DNA of 64,000 bases, from positions 186,001 through 250,000 of the forward strand of contig KN832876.1 in assembly GCA_000827325.1 (NCBI GenBank), read 5' to 3'. Below, piece by piece: positions 10,450 through 20,765 of this stretch. Position 1 is the first letter of the stretch. Every line of letters begins with the position of its first letter. The notes beneath the pieces were generated by a model. That model ran no database searches. It saw nothing but the letters and a program-made list of their open reading frames with translations, and had not been told where the DNA came from. Source of the DNA: Oidiodendron maius Zn (Eukaryota; Ascomycota; Leotiomycetes; Myxotrichaceae). The position numbers were made by a program, and so were the translations under genes.

Positions 10450-12189
10450 TCAGCCAACCCGAGTAAACACATCATCCAAATATAAACCCTGCCTAGTTAA
10501 GCTCACGACTTGTCCATTTTGGGTACTGAAGCCAAATTCAACAGTCTTCCAAGCTCCAAGACGATCAACGGGTCGAACATCTGTGTCAGGAGAGGAAGAA
10601 CATATCCTATATCCTTCGCCAGTGCGGATAAATCTCATAAGCGAGGATGATTTGGTACCCCCAGTAAAAAGTATTCCAAGGCGCCCATCGGGATCGTCAA
10701 GATTTACGATAGTCAATACTTGTCTAGACTTACTGTTTTGGTATTCGCCAATTATGTTTGCATGCTCTGCATTTGGTGTATCCTTTGCGGCATCCTGAAG
10801 TTCGACCATCTGGAGTGCTGGCATATTCTCAATCCTCATCTGGCGTGCTAGACTTTCACAGTACTCCCCACGCCTCTTAAGCAATGTGTCTTGATCCCAC
10901 TGGTCTATAGCACCGGCCTCAATGAGAGCAGGAGGTAGGAGGTCACACATCTGTTGGACATACATCCTGGAGACAATATCTGACATATCAACTGCACTCG
11001 TGGTATTTGTGAGCACAAAAACGTAAACGCGCCGGGTTGGAATGAGGTACACTGAATGTGCCCAACCTGTTCCGCATCCCGCTATATAAAAGGCTTCCAA
11101 CGGTTTCTCACCAGCTGGTGGTTTGCCTACTGTCTCCTTAGAGCTTTGAGAGCCACTCGATATAAGCCGATTAAGAGAGTGCATGCCGGCAAAGTTCCTG
11201 TCAAGAGTGGTACGCATGCCCACCTTCGTATAGCCGTGGGGCTGCGTTCTATCCCCAGAAAGAGTACCAACTCCCGTAAAAAGAGAGTCAATAATCGGCT
11301 TACCAAGCGGAGCATCAATTGACTCGTCATCATTGTCCAAATTCTTAAATATGTGGTCCAAGAATATCGCCAAGTCTCCAGCGGAGATATAGCCGCCGGT
11401 AACGGCCCTTTCCACACTATCCGCAAAGGAGGTGAGACAGCCTTCGGGAACCTGGTGACGATGACCATTGCTGGACGCAATGTATGGCTGTGCTCGCTGC
11501 TGGACGGAGGTTGTTGAGCTTAACTGTTCTCGGCGCATGTGTGTCTGGTTCATCTTTAACGGGTCGAAGATGTTCTCCTTTAGGAATATATCAAATGGCT
11601 GACCCGAAACCTCTTCAATGAAAAGAGCTAGAAGAATATAATTCGCATTCGAGTACACACAGCGATCGACATTATTGTGCTTTTGTCGAGTTTCTTCGAT
11701 ATATTGTGGTATCCTGTCGAGGAACTCCGCCGCCGTCAAGAGCGGGCTACCATCAGGGGCATAAAGTATGTGATTGAAATCGGGTGAGCCTTTGAAATGA
11801 CACACAAGCTCGAGAATTGTCGGGTTACCGTATAGCTGCTTGATTTTGCAATTTTTGCTGTGGTCGTTGAATACTTGTGTAAAGGTTCGATTCCAAGTAT
11901 TGTGAAGGCCACGGAACTTGTCACCATGTTGAGGACTGATGGATAACTTGTCAATTATCAAGCATACGCCGGTAGCGATGAAGAGTTTAAAGAGAGACCA
12001 TCCAAGGAATAACCGGCCATCGTCGTCGTTGCTTGCGGTACACTTTGCCTCCCCATTTTCTCCCCTTTCGTATGTATAGAAGCGCTTAGCTTTCGTATTA
12101 AAAATGCAAGCCTTGCAAAGATCTGTATTAGTGATATCAAGAATATTACATCCATAAGGGTTGAGGCGGTCGAGGAAGTCCAAACCCAT
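10450..12189 (-). CDS. Class C beta-lactamase-like / serine hydrolase protein
   Basis: Intronless, 579 residues from the ATG at 12189 (earlier in-frame codons are non-ATG). It carries the serine beta-lactamase/penicillin-binding protein motifs in order: SxxK as S65-L-F-K68, YxN as Y179-S-N181 (RCVYSNANYILLALFIEE), and a third-motif-like GWAHSVYLIPTRRVYVFVL later. The spacing fits the LACTB/esterase-type family PF00144. In fungi such proteins are usually esterases, peptidases or polyketide thioesterase-like enzymes rather than antibiotic-resistance enzymes. The C-terminal 150 residues resemble the lipocalin-like tail found in some members, though I cannot prove this. No signal peptide is evident, so it is probably cytosolic. 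Substrate unknown. Confidence 0.8.
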   Translation of the reverse strand: MGLDFLDRLNPYGCNILDITNTDLCKACIFNTKAKRFYTYERGENGEAKCTASNDDDGRLFLGWSLFKLFIATGVCLIIDKLSISPQHGDKFRGLHNTWNRTFTQVFNDHSKNCKIKQLYGNPTILELVCHFKGSPDFNHILYAPDGSPLLTAAEFLDRIPQYIEETRQKHNNVDRCVYSNANYILLALFIEEVSGQPFDIFLKENIFDPLKMNQTHMRREQLSSTTSVQQRAQPYIASSNGHRHQVPEGCLTSFADSVERAVTGGYISAGDLAIFLDHIFKNLDNDDESIDAPLGKPIIDSLFTGVGTLSGDRTQPHGYTKVGMRTTLDRNFAGMHSLNRLISSGSQSSKETVGKPPAGEKPLEAFYIAGCGTGWAHSVYLIPTRRVYVFVLTNTTSAVDMSDIVSRMYVQQMCDLLPPALIEAGAIDQWDQDTLLKRRGEYCESLARQMRIENMPALQMVELQDAAKDTPNAEHANIIGEYQNSKSRQVLTIVNLDDPDGRLGILFTGGTKSSSLMRFIRTGEGYRICSSSPDTDVRPVDRLGAWKTVEFGFSTQNGQVVSLTRQGLYLDDVFTRVG

Positions 12190-14264
12190 GACGAAGTGGA
12201 GAGATGGAACTGAGAAAGGTCGGTGGAAGATACATACAATTATTATCAATGAGAGAGGAGAGTCATACTAAGGAGTAAGAAGAGGGGACTCCAGACGGCT
12301 GTCAGCGGCTTGGCCTAGCTGGTACAAAGCAGACTAATTTCCAAGGAGTGTCCCCGCTCTCTTCGAAGGCCACCAACTGCAGTCATCCTCTGCTGCCGCC
12401 TTGGAGTGATGAATAAAAGTAACAACTCGTCAAAATTGAAATCACATGGAGAAGGACCCTAACTCTGGTGACAAAAGACATCGCGCTAAGTGAAGGCACT
12501 ACCCTCTGTCTCTCTCCGGGTCCTTCAACAACTTTTCCGAGCGTAAGACTGTTGATATGAGCCCCCAGTTCTAAGTGGCTGCTTTGGGGCTATAATTCCA
12601 TTAAACACAACGAGAGAACCAGGACATTCCGCATTAGAGTCCGTGAAAATGAACAAATTTTAGATACCAAGAAAACAGTATGAGAATTCTTCCAAACAGG
12701 ACAGTTGTGGTTATAGACCGGCTACTGTGCCAACGAAACCAGGGAGGCGTTTGCACCTCGGGCAACTTCAGGCCGTGCGGGATGTTCCAAGGATAGTTGA
12801 ATCTTGCGAATGCCGCCAGCGGCTGGACCTTGGCCCATTCAATTGTAATGGGATGACGTGAAACTATGCCTTAGAGGCCGAGACACGGAGTACTTGATCA
12901 TCATTGCAGTAACATTGGCAATTCATACCTTATATTGTGCCCGAAAAAGCCAGGGCCGCCATAATTCCTCTAGTTCATCGGCTTGTCCCTAGTGCTGTAA
13001 GGTAGGCTGGGGATCGCAAGTGGTGGGACTTGCGATGTATTTACCAACGCGCGCCGACCGCACCTTCAACCGACCACGATGGACAACTTTTGTGGTATCC
13101 ACCATCTCACGGCGCCCATGTTGAAAGTAGGTCTCTTCCACTGCAGTAGCATCATCTAGTAATGCTCCCGCTGTGGACAACTGCTGACGGCACAAATTCT
13201 TAGTAGAGCGACACTGTGTTCATTCATGACCAGGATAGAATCTTGCTAGGTAGTCCAGAATCATCCACAGACTTGTCCCATGGGATGGGAAACGAATACC
13301 AAATCACTTCAAGAGTAACTCAACGAGCACGTACCTAGAGTAATGAAAACTCTGAACAAGCCAGGCCATTTCGACAGCGTATGTGCCTCATAACGAGCGG
13401 GGCGAACCCCTATAGAAGGAGCAAGCTTCTACCACAACCATAAGGGAGAACATCGAGGCAGTTTCTGATACATGCCGGCCATCTTTATTCGAGAGTTAAA
13501 TCAGTCTCGATCTCATTTTGAGCCATCTGACACCTCGGAACCTGCTCTATTCGGGTATTTGATTAAATACCACTGAAGCTACCCGAAGATATAGAGTAAA
13601 CTTCGACAAAAGTCAGACAATGTCTTTGCTTAAGCGATATTTTCAGAAGACATATGACTATCAGCGAAGATATGGAGCCTTTGACGACAACTGCTAGGAC
13701 CGGGGGTGAGAAATAACAGCTTGCGGATAGAAGGGACCAGTTGCTACAACGCATGCAACGGCCCTCAACGTCGTTGTTGCTGTTCTATCGGATTTGGGGA
13801 GCGTGACATCCTCGAAGCATGCAGTCTGCACAGACCAATGAGAGGCGCCATAGATGGCGGCAGACAGCTAGGGTTGTATTCAGAGCAGCTCTCCGTTGAT
13901 AGGAGCCAGGCAATCGCACCCTAGCTGAGGCATCGGTCTACGAGGTATGGTGCTCGTAGAGGCAAGAGAGTACCCGGGCATCCGAGTTTGACAGTTCGGG
14001 ACCAAGCTGCAGCTGTGGATTCAACTTAGGAAGCGATTTTCAGATCAGTTATGCCACAGGTGTCGAGGATGCATGGGGCAACGGATTGGTGTGTGCGGAA
14101 TCTTTACCCGACGAGCCCTGTTTTGCACGAGCGGGATGAAGGTTCTTATACCCGCAATGCGGCGTTATTTAAGATGGAGAGCCTGCCTTTGCTGTAGAAT
14201 ATCAGCAATCTAGGCTGAGTGAAGAGACCATCTCGAGAATCCTACCATTCGATCGGCACGAGAC
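12190..14264. other. Gene-poor region
   Basis: About 2.1 kb. Only short open frames are present, none with ATG plus splice logic plus family resemblance. Composition is mixed, without obvious terminal repeats or transposase fragments. It includes the beta-lactamase-like promoter and the CAAX microprotein promoter, where a TTATTTAAG word lies near 14166. I see nothing else I can support. Confidence 0.4.
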
Positions 14265-14526
14265 ATGTCGGGTGCTGCCGCGCCGAACAAAGATGAGATT
14301 GCGAAAGAGCCAAACCAAATGTTTTCAGACTCCAGGGGAAATCTTGCTAAGCAGACAGTCGTCAAATCTTGGACCCAGGCGGGAAATGCAAGAAGCGACA
14401 AACCGCCGCAGAGCAGTTCTACTCAAGCTAAAGGAAAGAAGGATGATCCGGTAGGTAATAATATATGAAACCGACCGACTGAAGGTCTGACCATGCTATC
14501 AGGGCTCTAAATGCGTAGCCTCTTAG
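14265..14526 (+). CDS. Small two-exon protein ending in a CAAX prenylation box
   Basis: Exon 1 14265-14450 (62 codons) joins exon 2 14503-14526 in phase 0 over a 52-nt intron with donor GTAGGT and acceptor CTATCAG, giving a 69-residue hydrophilic protein. It begins MSGAAAPNKDEIAKEPNQ and ends DDPGSKCVAS. The last four residues form a CAAX box, C-V-A-S, and this is the only cysteine. Serine at X favours farnesylation by general rules for CAAX proteins. The rest is rich in Lys, Ser, Ala, Gln and Asn without hydrophobic segments or signal peptide. I do not recognise the family. It is longer and more basic than typical fungal a-factor-like pheromone precursors, so it could be a membrane-anchored microprotein. 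The ATG context (gacatgtcg) is plausible. Expression is unproven. Confidence 0.5.
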
Positions 14527-15272
14527 GCAACATGATCGCGGCAAAGGGCAAGGGGTGATCCGTGTGAGGCGTCAGTTGAGTTCAGTATTGCTTGCCCAGG
14601 AGTAGGACGGCAGGGCCCAGCGAAAGTCCTGCTATAGCTTGTGTTCAGAGATGAATGAGCCGCTGGTGGATCAGAATGTGTGCTACGTGGTAAAGAAGGA
14701 CGGACAATGACTAGTGAAGACAGTTCCCCGCTACAAGGGTAGTACGCGACGGGCCGCTTTGGAGGGTTTTGTAACTTGTAGGGTCCTATAGCGAACCCCC
14801 ACTCATTATCCCACACGTAGGCTCTTTATGTATACCCCTGAAATAAAAAGGAATTATATGCTTGTGACGAGGACGCACGGCTCCACAGCGGGCATGCCAT
14901 CCGGCGTAGGTGGTGCCAGGGAAGGAAATCGCCATCTGAGCAAGTGAATCCAATTGGCTCCGGAGAAAGCTCCAGTGGATATATCTCTTACCTGGTGTAA
15001 CACCAGCGAACGATATACCAGGCCTTTTGGTAAGCTTCTTGGCCAATAGACATTCGAGTTACGTATCCTATAGTAGCCGTGTTTAGAGATGCTTCACGGA
15101 GACTCCAGTGGCTCGCACGGTTTGGCTTGATAGTTTTGTCTTCTATCTGGTTTGCAAATAATGGGGGATATAAACTGGCAAAGGCAGTATCTACAAACAC
15201 ATTTATACCCTAAGCTTATTAGCCCTAGCAATAGTCCTGATCAGGCTTCTTTCAAGCTCCCGTTCTTGACCT
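14527..15272. other. Spacer with a possible two-exon minus-strand frame
   Basis: Mostly spacer. On the minus strand an open stretch (about 15200-14998) ends in a good donor (CCAG then GTAAGA) and joins in phase 2 to an open stretch from about 14942 that stops near 14863. Its codons include SHWSLREASLNTATIGYV, but there is no recognisable family and the only ATG is internal, near 15050. A TATAAA word lies just upstream of the frame on that strand. It could be a gene fragment or chance. Confidence 0.25.
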
Positions 15273-16167
15273 TCACTCTCCCTCAATGCCTGCCTTCTCC
15301 CATAGCTCCTCCCTAGGCATCCCCGCAAGAAAGTAATCCTCCATGACATCAAATGCCCTCTTGCGCGCCTGTCTCTTGGCATTCCAGTATCGGTACTCCT
15401 TATCCACACCCTCTATCTCCTCCTTCGATACCAGCTTCTCACTTCCACTCTTATATCCCTCCAGCTTCTTCTGCTTCTTCTCGTTCTCAGTGCGCAGCTT
15501 ATCCACCAGAATCGCCAGCTCTGAGGAGCTTGGGGTTGCTGTCAGAGTAGCTAGCTTCGTAGTTGCAATCTTGAGAGTAGACCGCAGGCCAGGTAGCTTA
15601 TTGCGGAGGATGCTGATGGTAGCATCCATTATGGAGAGCTCTTCCGGCGTGGCGGCATCATTGGGGTCCTATGTGCTGTCGATCAGCCCCTTAACTGGTG
15701 TCACGAATGGAGACAGAAGATGCCAACCTGCAGTGTCCAGAATACCCATTGGCTGCCTTTCTTGTCTCCATTCGTAGCTTTACCCATAATCTGGTTGCTC
15801 TGCTCCATCTCCTTCAGCAGCTTGTCCGCTGCCGTCTTTGTGACCTGATGGGGAAGTAAGTTAGTATAACAGTCAAAAGAGAGCATATTGACGATCAAGA
15901 ATATACATGGGAACTCACCCTACCATGAAGGTTAGCACTAACCTCGGTTGCGCTATATGGTCGATTCTGTGTCTTCAGATACTCCGCAATGAGTTCCATA
16001 GCCTGATCCCCTATAAGAGGCTTGCTCTTCTCTCCCTTCTCTCTTCCCTTCTTGTCGCTTTTGAACTTCTCTCGCTTCTCAGGCTTAACCTTGGTGACTT
16101 TTCCCTTCTCGGTTTTAGGCTTCAATGTGTGACCCTCTGGTTTGGGCTTGACTGCTCGAGGCACCAT
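15273..16167 (-). CDS. hop2: Homologous-pairing protein 2 (Hop2/TBPIP)
   Basis: Meiotic recombination factor that with Mnd1 helps Dmc1/Rad51 pair homologues. Exons on the minus strand are 16167-15919, 15844-15728 and 15668-15273, all phase 0, giving 253 residues. After a basic Lys-rich leader of about 45 residues comes the winged-helix domain (AMELIAEYLKTQNRPYSATE, then VTKTAADKLLKEMEQSNQI and GSQWVFWTLQ), followed by a coiled-coil half starting PEELSIMDATISILRNKL. The C-terminal EYRYWNAKRQARKRAFDVME replaces the animal equivalent and is typical of fungi. Intron 1 has a textbook TACTAAC branch site. The Lys-rich N-terminal extension is longer than in yeast. The Mnd1 partner is not here. Confidence 0.9.
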
Positions 16168-16618
16168 GGTAACGACGAAGGATGAGGATAATTTCGAAGG
16201 ATAGCAATAGGGATCGTGACGTAGCAGTAATATGAATCACGTACAATTAGAATTTAGGGTGCCAAACGAGACGAGAGTTTTACTCTTGCCTAAAATTTTT
16301 AAAGAGGGAAGACACCCAGTGTCTAAATTGAGAGGACGAAGATTGTCCAAAACAGAAATGACAGTCCCACGTGCCACCTGACGCTTCCCAGTAATTGAAA
16401 AATTTATGTGAACATCAACGTTGCATTACTGAACAAGCTACTTAGGAGGCTTGTATAATTTCTACCATAGTGAGGATGTGTTAATAGTCCTCGCTCATCT
16501 AATGCTCTTTGTAACGCCAGGAATGCTCCCAATCCATTTCCAGTTCCATCATCGTATGAAATCGTATTAATTTCTGGAAGCAGACACATTCGTCGGTCCT
16601 CAACTATGTCAGAAGGAA
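16168..16618. other. Intergenic, hop2 promoter and chs4 3' flank
   Basis: 450 bp. Contains a CACGTG E-box at 16368-16373 and TGACGT-like sequence near 16216, upstream of hop2. The rest is the 3' flank of the chitin synthase activator gene. No further gene seen. Confidence 0.4.
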
Positions 16619-19600
16619 TCACATTATCGTCTGTATTATCTGTAAGTATCTCTTGAAGAAACTGGAGTAGCATAGAACACTTACACAATCACTCTCGCTC
16701 TTGGCCTGTGGGATGCCCATTTCCTCGAAAGTGGATGGACCAGTCTTCTTTGGTGGAGGCGTCGGTGCTGGCTGAGAAGACGGATGTGAGGACATTGTCT
16801 GCTGTTGAAGGGGTCTTGGCGATGCTCGGCGCATGCCTGCTTGGGCTGGTGAGCTTGATCTGGAATTGTGCATTGGGCTTGCGGATCCAAATCTGTCTGG
16901 TCTCTGGTTTGGAGGACTGAGGGTAGGGTTTACTGGAGTCATCGAACTGCCTCGTTCTGGTCGTTGAAATTGATTTGCAGAGGGGTCTCGTCGAGGGATA
17001 GATATCCTCGATTGATCATGGCCATGACTTGACCCAGCGACGGGCTGTTGGTAAGGCTGATTGTAGTTTATCGGCGGCCCTTGCTGAGACCTATGGTATC
17101 CCTGATCAAAATTTTGGCCCTGAGCAGCGTAGCCTTGTTGGAGAGAAGCGTCCCGGGGCCGGAATGGAACTTGCGGTTGCGTTTCCCATCCAGCGGATAC
17201 GCTACCATCTCGGTAGTCTCTGCCAGGGGGGATCCCCCCTCGACCGTTTGGAGGGGGCATGTTCGCGGACAATCTTGAAGAGCCATTAGGATCTAGGCTT
17301 CCATTATAGTCGTAAGGTTCAGTAGGTGCATGATGTAACGGCTGGATACCAAAAGCAGACGACGGACGGTCGGCTCGAGGTCCACCAGCTGAAGACGGGC
17401 GTATGGAGCTATTGAAATAAGGTGGGTTAGGCGGTGGCATGTCATCCTCGGGATACGGCAGAGATGAGGTTGGCCTAGGGTTTCTCGGGTCGGGCATCTC
17501 AACCACATCCTCTGACATTACGGGTAATACCTCAGGACGCTGTTTGAATCGATCTGGTCGCTTTCCACGTTGGGAGCCATGCAATGACTTGATCCGTGAG
17601 ATCGCAATCTGCTCATGGTCCTTTTTCGAGAATGTGTTGTTTTTCTTTATGCTGTCGATTCTTCCAAGGGCATCCTTGTTGCCATGCTCGCCAGCTTTCT
17701 GATACCACTTTTCGGATTCGAGCAGATCGATGGATACATACATCCCGATCTCATAGAAATAACCCATAGCAAACTCTGCTGTGGCCATCTTCAACTGCGC
17801 GGCCCGTTTTGCGTATTTGAAGGCCAGTTCCTCGTTCTTCTCGAATACCCCCTCATATCCGCAGAGAAACCATTTGCTGATTGCCATATCGGCCTCTGAT
17901 TCTCCTTGACGAGCTGCCAGAGCATTATAGTGCAGCGACAGTGCGGGATCGAATTCGCAGCCGAGCTGGCATAGCTCATATGCTAGGCCCATTTTGAGTT
18001 GTGCCTTTGCAAATCCAAGGTATGCTGCCTTCTCTAGGAAGATCTTGGCTTCATTATAGTCGTAGGGAAGGAAGTGGTCGGGAATGCTTATGTTTGGCAA
18101 TTCACGGGCGAGTAATAACCCGTAAACATAGGCCCCCTGAGGGGCATTTTCGTCAGCGGTTTCCGCAGCAAATCGAATGAGGTCTATGCCTCTCTGGTAG
18201 TTCTGTTGTGCACCATGCTGTCCGAGCAGAGTCATCATGCCCAATCTGTAGTTTGCCGCCGAATCCCCCAGTGCAACTCCTTTCTGGTAGTATTCTATTG
18301 CCTTCGAAGGATTGTTGGAGCTCTCAAATTGCATACCTATTCGATATTCAGCTCGAGCATAGCCCCTCTCAGCGGCCCTTCGGTATGCAAGAAATCCCTC
18401 CTTCTTGTTTGTCTCATAGCCGAACTTCCCGAATTCGAGCCACGTGCCTTTCATAAACTCTGCCTTGGGGTGATGCTGTTCAGCAAGGAATGAAACAATG
18501 CTCAGTGCATCAACGCGCAGCTGGTGTTCTATCTCCGGGGTGCTAGGCCGCGGCGGCAACTCGTCCGATGTCTGGATGCGTGCCCAGCTTTGACTCTGCA
18601 CCTCGACCCAAGACAGAGCGTCTTGGGCCCAGGCTAGTTGCACCTCCGGATTCGTTGATTTGAGGACTATGGGCCTTGCCCTCTCTAGCACTTCCTCTTT
18701 CTCATCATCAGAGAGTGGCACATTGTCCCCAGGATTGACGAGTTTGGGAAACGGAGAAGGCTTGGGCTGGTATCCTTCGAACTGCTGCAGTGACTTGCGA
18801 TTCAAATTCTGATATGCAGAGGCATTCGTATGTTCGTAGCTTGCAGTAAAACCCGGCCCGCTCGGACGTGAAGGAAGGTTCTGCTGGGGTCCGAGGCCAG
18901 GTTGAGAAGCTCGATAGGAATCTGGACGATTAGATTGTGAGGACATTGTCGAGGTTAAACTGCCACGATTGTCTGGGGGTGGTCGAGGCTCTAGTTCGAG
19001 TTTTGCGAGGTCCTGTTGCATATTTGAGGGTACTTCTGGCATGATCCTAGGAGTCTTAAGTCAGCCCGTATTCAGCGCCCCATCTTCTCATTTGGGGAAG
19101 TGGCACAGAGGCGTGCTAGATCGGAGATGAGAATTTGCAAGAGTGTACCTCTGAGGTCTGGGAGCAACAAGTTCTGGCATAAAGAAATCGCCTTGCTCGC
19201 CGGGACTGAAGGTAGCCCCCAGGTCTGGTCTCGGCAGACGCTTTTCCCCCATGCTGTCAGCTTCGTGATGTGCGCCTGTACCGTTGTCTCCGTCCCGCTG
19301 CACCTTCTCGCGGTTGGCTGAGGGGTGAGCGGTAGTGACGCGTGGGCGTGGGCCTGCTTGCGGACAAAGACGCCTGGATTAGCCACGTACGTGAGATGAG
19401 AAAGCGATCATGACATAGGTCTGTAAGGGAGGGGGGGCGGCACACGAAGGTTGAGGAGTGAATGCGGATGTTGGGGGTGTCTCGTGCGCAAACAGACAAA
19501 GTGAGCCAGACACACAGGCACGATGGAGCTAGCCGGTGATGCTCTACTCCGATGTTGGAAAAGGTTGCTGAGAGGTGCCTGTTCGTGTTGCGTTCCTGGA

Positions 19601-19941
19601 TTTAATCTTTGTCTTGTAGTTGGGCTTGGACGGGTGGCGCGGGGAGGGGAGTGTTAAAGGGTTAAAGCGGGAGGGGGTCTATAAAAAGCTCTATAAAAAC
19701 ATGCAGTACCCGATATGTGCTGCAGGTCCATGGAGTAAATTTCGCCCACAAGGCGAGCAATGGAGATGTTCCAATAAGAAGTTCGTACAGAGCACAGATG
19801 AGAGATAGCAGAGACACACGTACTGGGAGAAGGGTAGAAGGCGTCATAGCCACGCTGCCTCCCCTGGAAAGCTTTTGCCCTGGGAACCAGCTGGGGTCGG
19901 GGGCTGCTGGCCCCGCTGCTGCTGGGTGAATCCTCGGGCAT
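16619..19941 (-). CDS. chs4: Chitin synthase activator Chs4/Skt5 with Sel1 repeats and CAAX box
   Basis: Membrane-associated activator that recruits and activates class IV chitin synthase (yeast Chs3) at growth and septation sites. My model has exons 19941-19824, 19353-19149, 19046-16685 and 16630-16619, giving 898 residues with phases 1, 2 and 0. Sel1-like repeats cover roughly residues 310-565 (motifs such as YRIGMQFESSNNPSKAIEYY and YRLGMMTLLGQHG). Flanks are Pro/Gln/Ser-rich. The C-terminus reads GPSTFEEMGIPQAKSESDC, then after a 54-nt intron TIM, making the CAAX box C-T-I-M that matches yeast Skt5 prenylation. The first two exons (MPEDSPSSSGASSPRPQLVP; GDFFMPELVAPRPQR) are supported by codon content and phase; the 470-nt first intron is long, so the start is less sure than the rest. 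A shorter start at 19042 (MPEVPSNMQQDLAK) is the alternative. Confidence 0.88.
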
Positions 19942-20765
19942 CGTATCCCTCGTTCGAGGCCGAGCCGGTATCAAGTCGTGCTCTGCCTGCCGTGTGCGCT
20001 GAGAGAGTCCTTGGAGGTCGCAGTGGGTAATCTTAAGACAGCCCTGGAAAGTGGTCGGGGCCGGAAGGAGCGGGAGTAGTCAGAATGATGGAGGAGAAGG
20101 AGGACGGGAAGAAGAGAGGTAACGGAGCAAGGAAAGAAGAGCGAAGAAGACGAAGGCGAAAACGAAGGTGCAAGAATAGATCGGGATCAATAGTGCCAAC
20201 AGATCTCTTCTTTCCCCTTTTGCCTCCAGGCTTACTCTGACCTACCTATAGCCTACGCTGGCGTCTCCTGATGGCCGTCCCTTTCACCGTCTTCTGCCCT
20301 TCACCGTCTGCTCACCCGCCGGGCTGGGCCGCCACCATTTAGTAGTCGTAATGATAATACATGGCCACTCGGGGAATTCCTGGCTTAGGCTGACTGGCGT
20401 TCATTCAAGAGTGCGGTCAGAGCGGCGCGGCCTGATGGGAGCAGAATCGAGAGGCGAGGCACGGCGAAGGGAAGTGAGATGCAACACCCTACTTCTCACC
20501 GTTTTGAGTTCAATATCGAGGGCGCCTCGGGTTGTGTGAAGATTATAAAAATAAACATGTTAATACCGACCAACTGCCCTTCGGCATCGCCAAGCTTCTT
20601 CCCACGCGCCATCCCGCGCTACTCCGCCACGTCTTGGCACGCTGCCGCAACACTGAACTCTGACTAGAAGAACATTGCTGGGCTGCTGCCACCTCCTGAC
20701 ACAAAAACCCAGCCCTACGGTGCATGTACAGCGATTCGACCCGCGAGGATTAGGCGGCTTGCACC
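19942..20765. promoter_or_regulatory. Divergent promoter region between chs4 and chl1
   Basis: About 820 bp shared by two divergent genes. The chs4 side is strongly purine-rich on the plus strand (GA/AAG runs at 20050-20170), a pyrimidine-rich leader on the coding strand, as is common for fungal promoters. No coding frame is supportable. Confidence 0.4.

Noticed and set aside
12989-13195. 68-codon minus-strand frame
   Set aside because: No recognisable motif and no flanking exons; consistent with chance.
16619-16690. Chs4 C-terminus read straight through as CVSVLCYSSFFKR...QTIM
   Set aside because: The stretch begins with a perfect GTAAGT donor and ends at ATACAG; splicing gives the C-T-I-M box expected for this family. 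The read-through form is kept only as a possible isoform.
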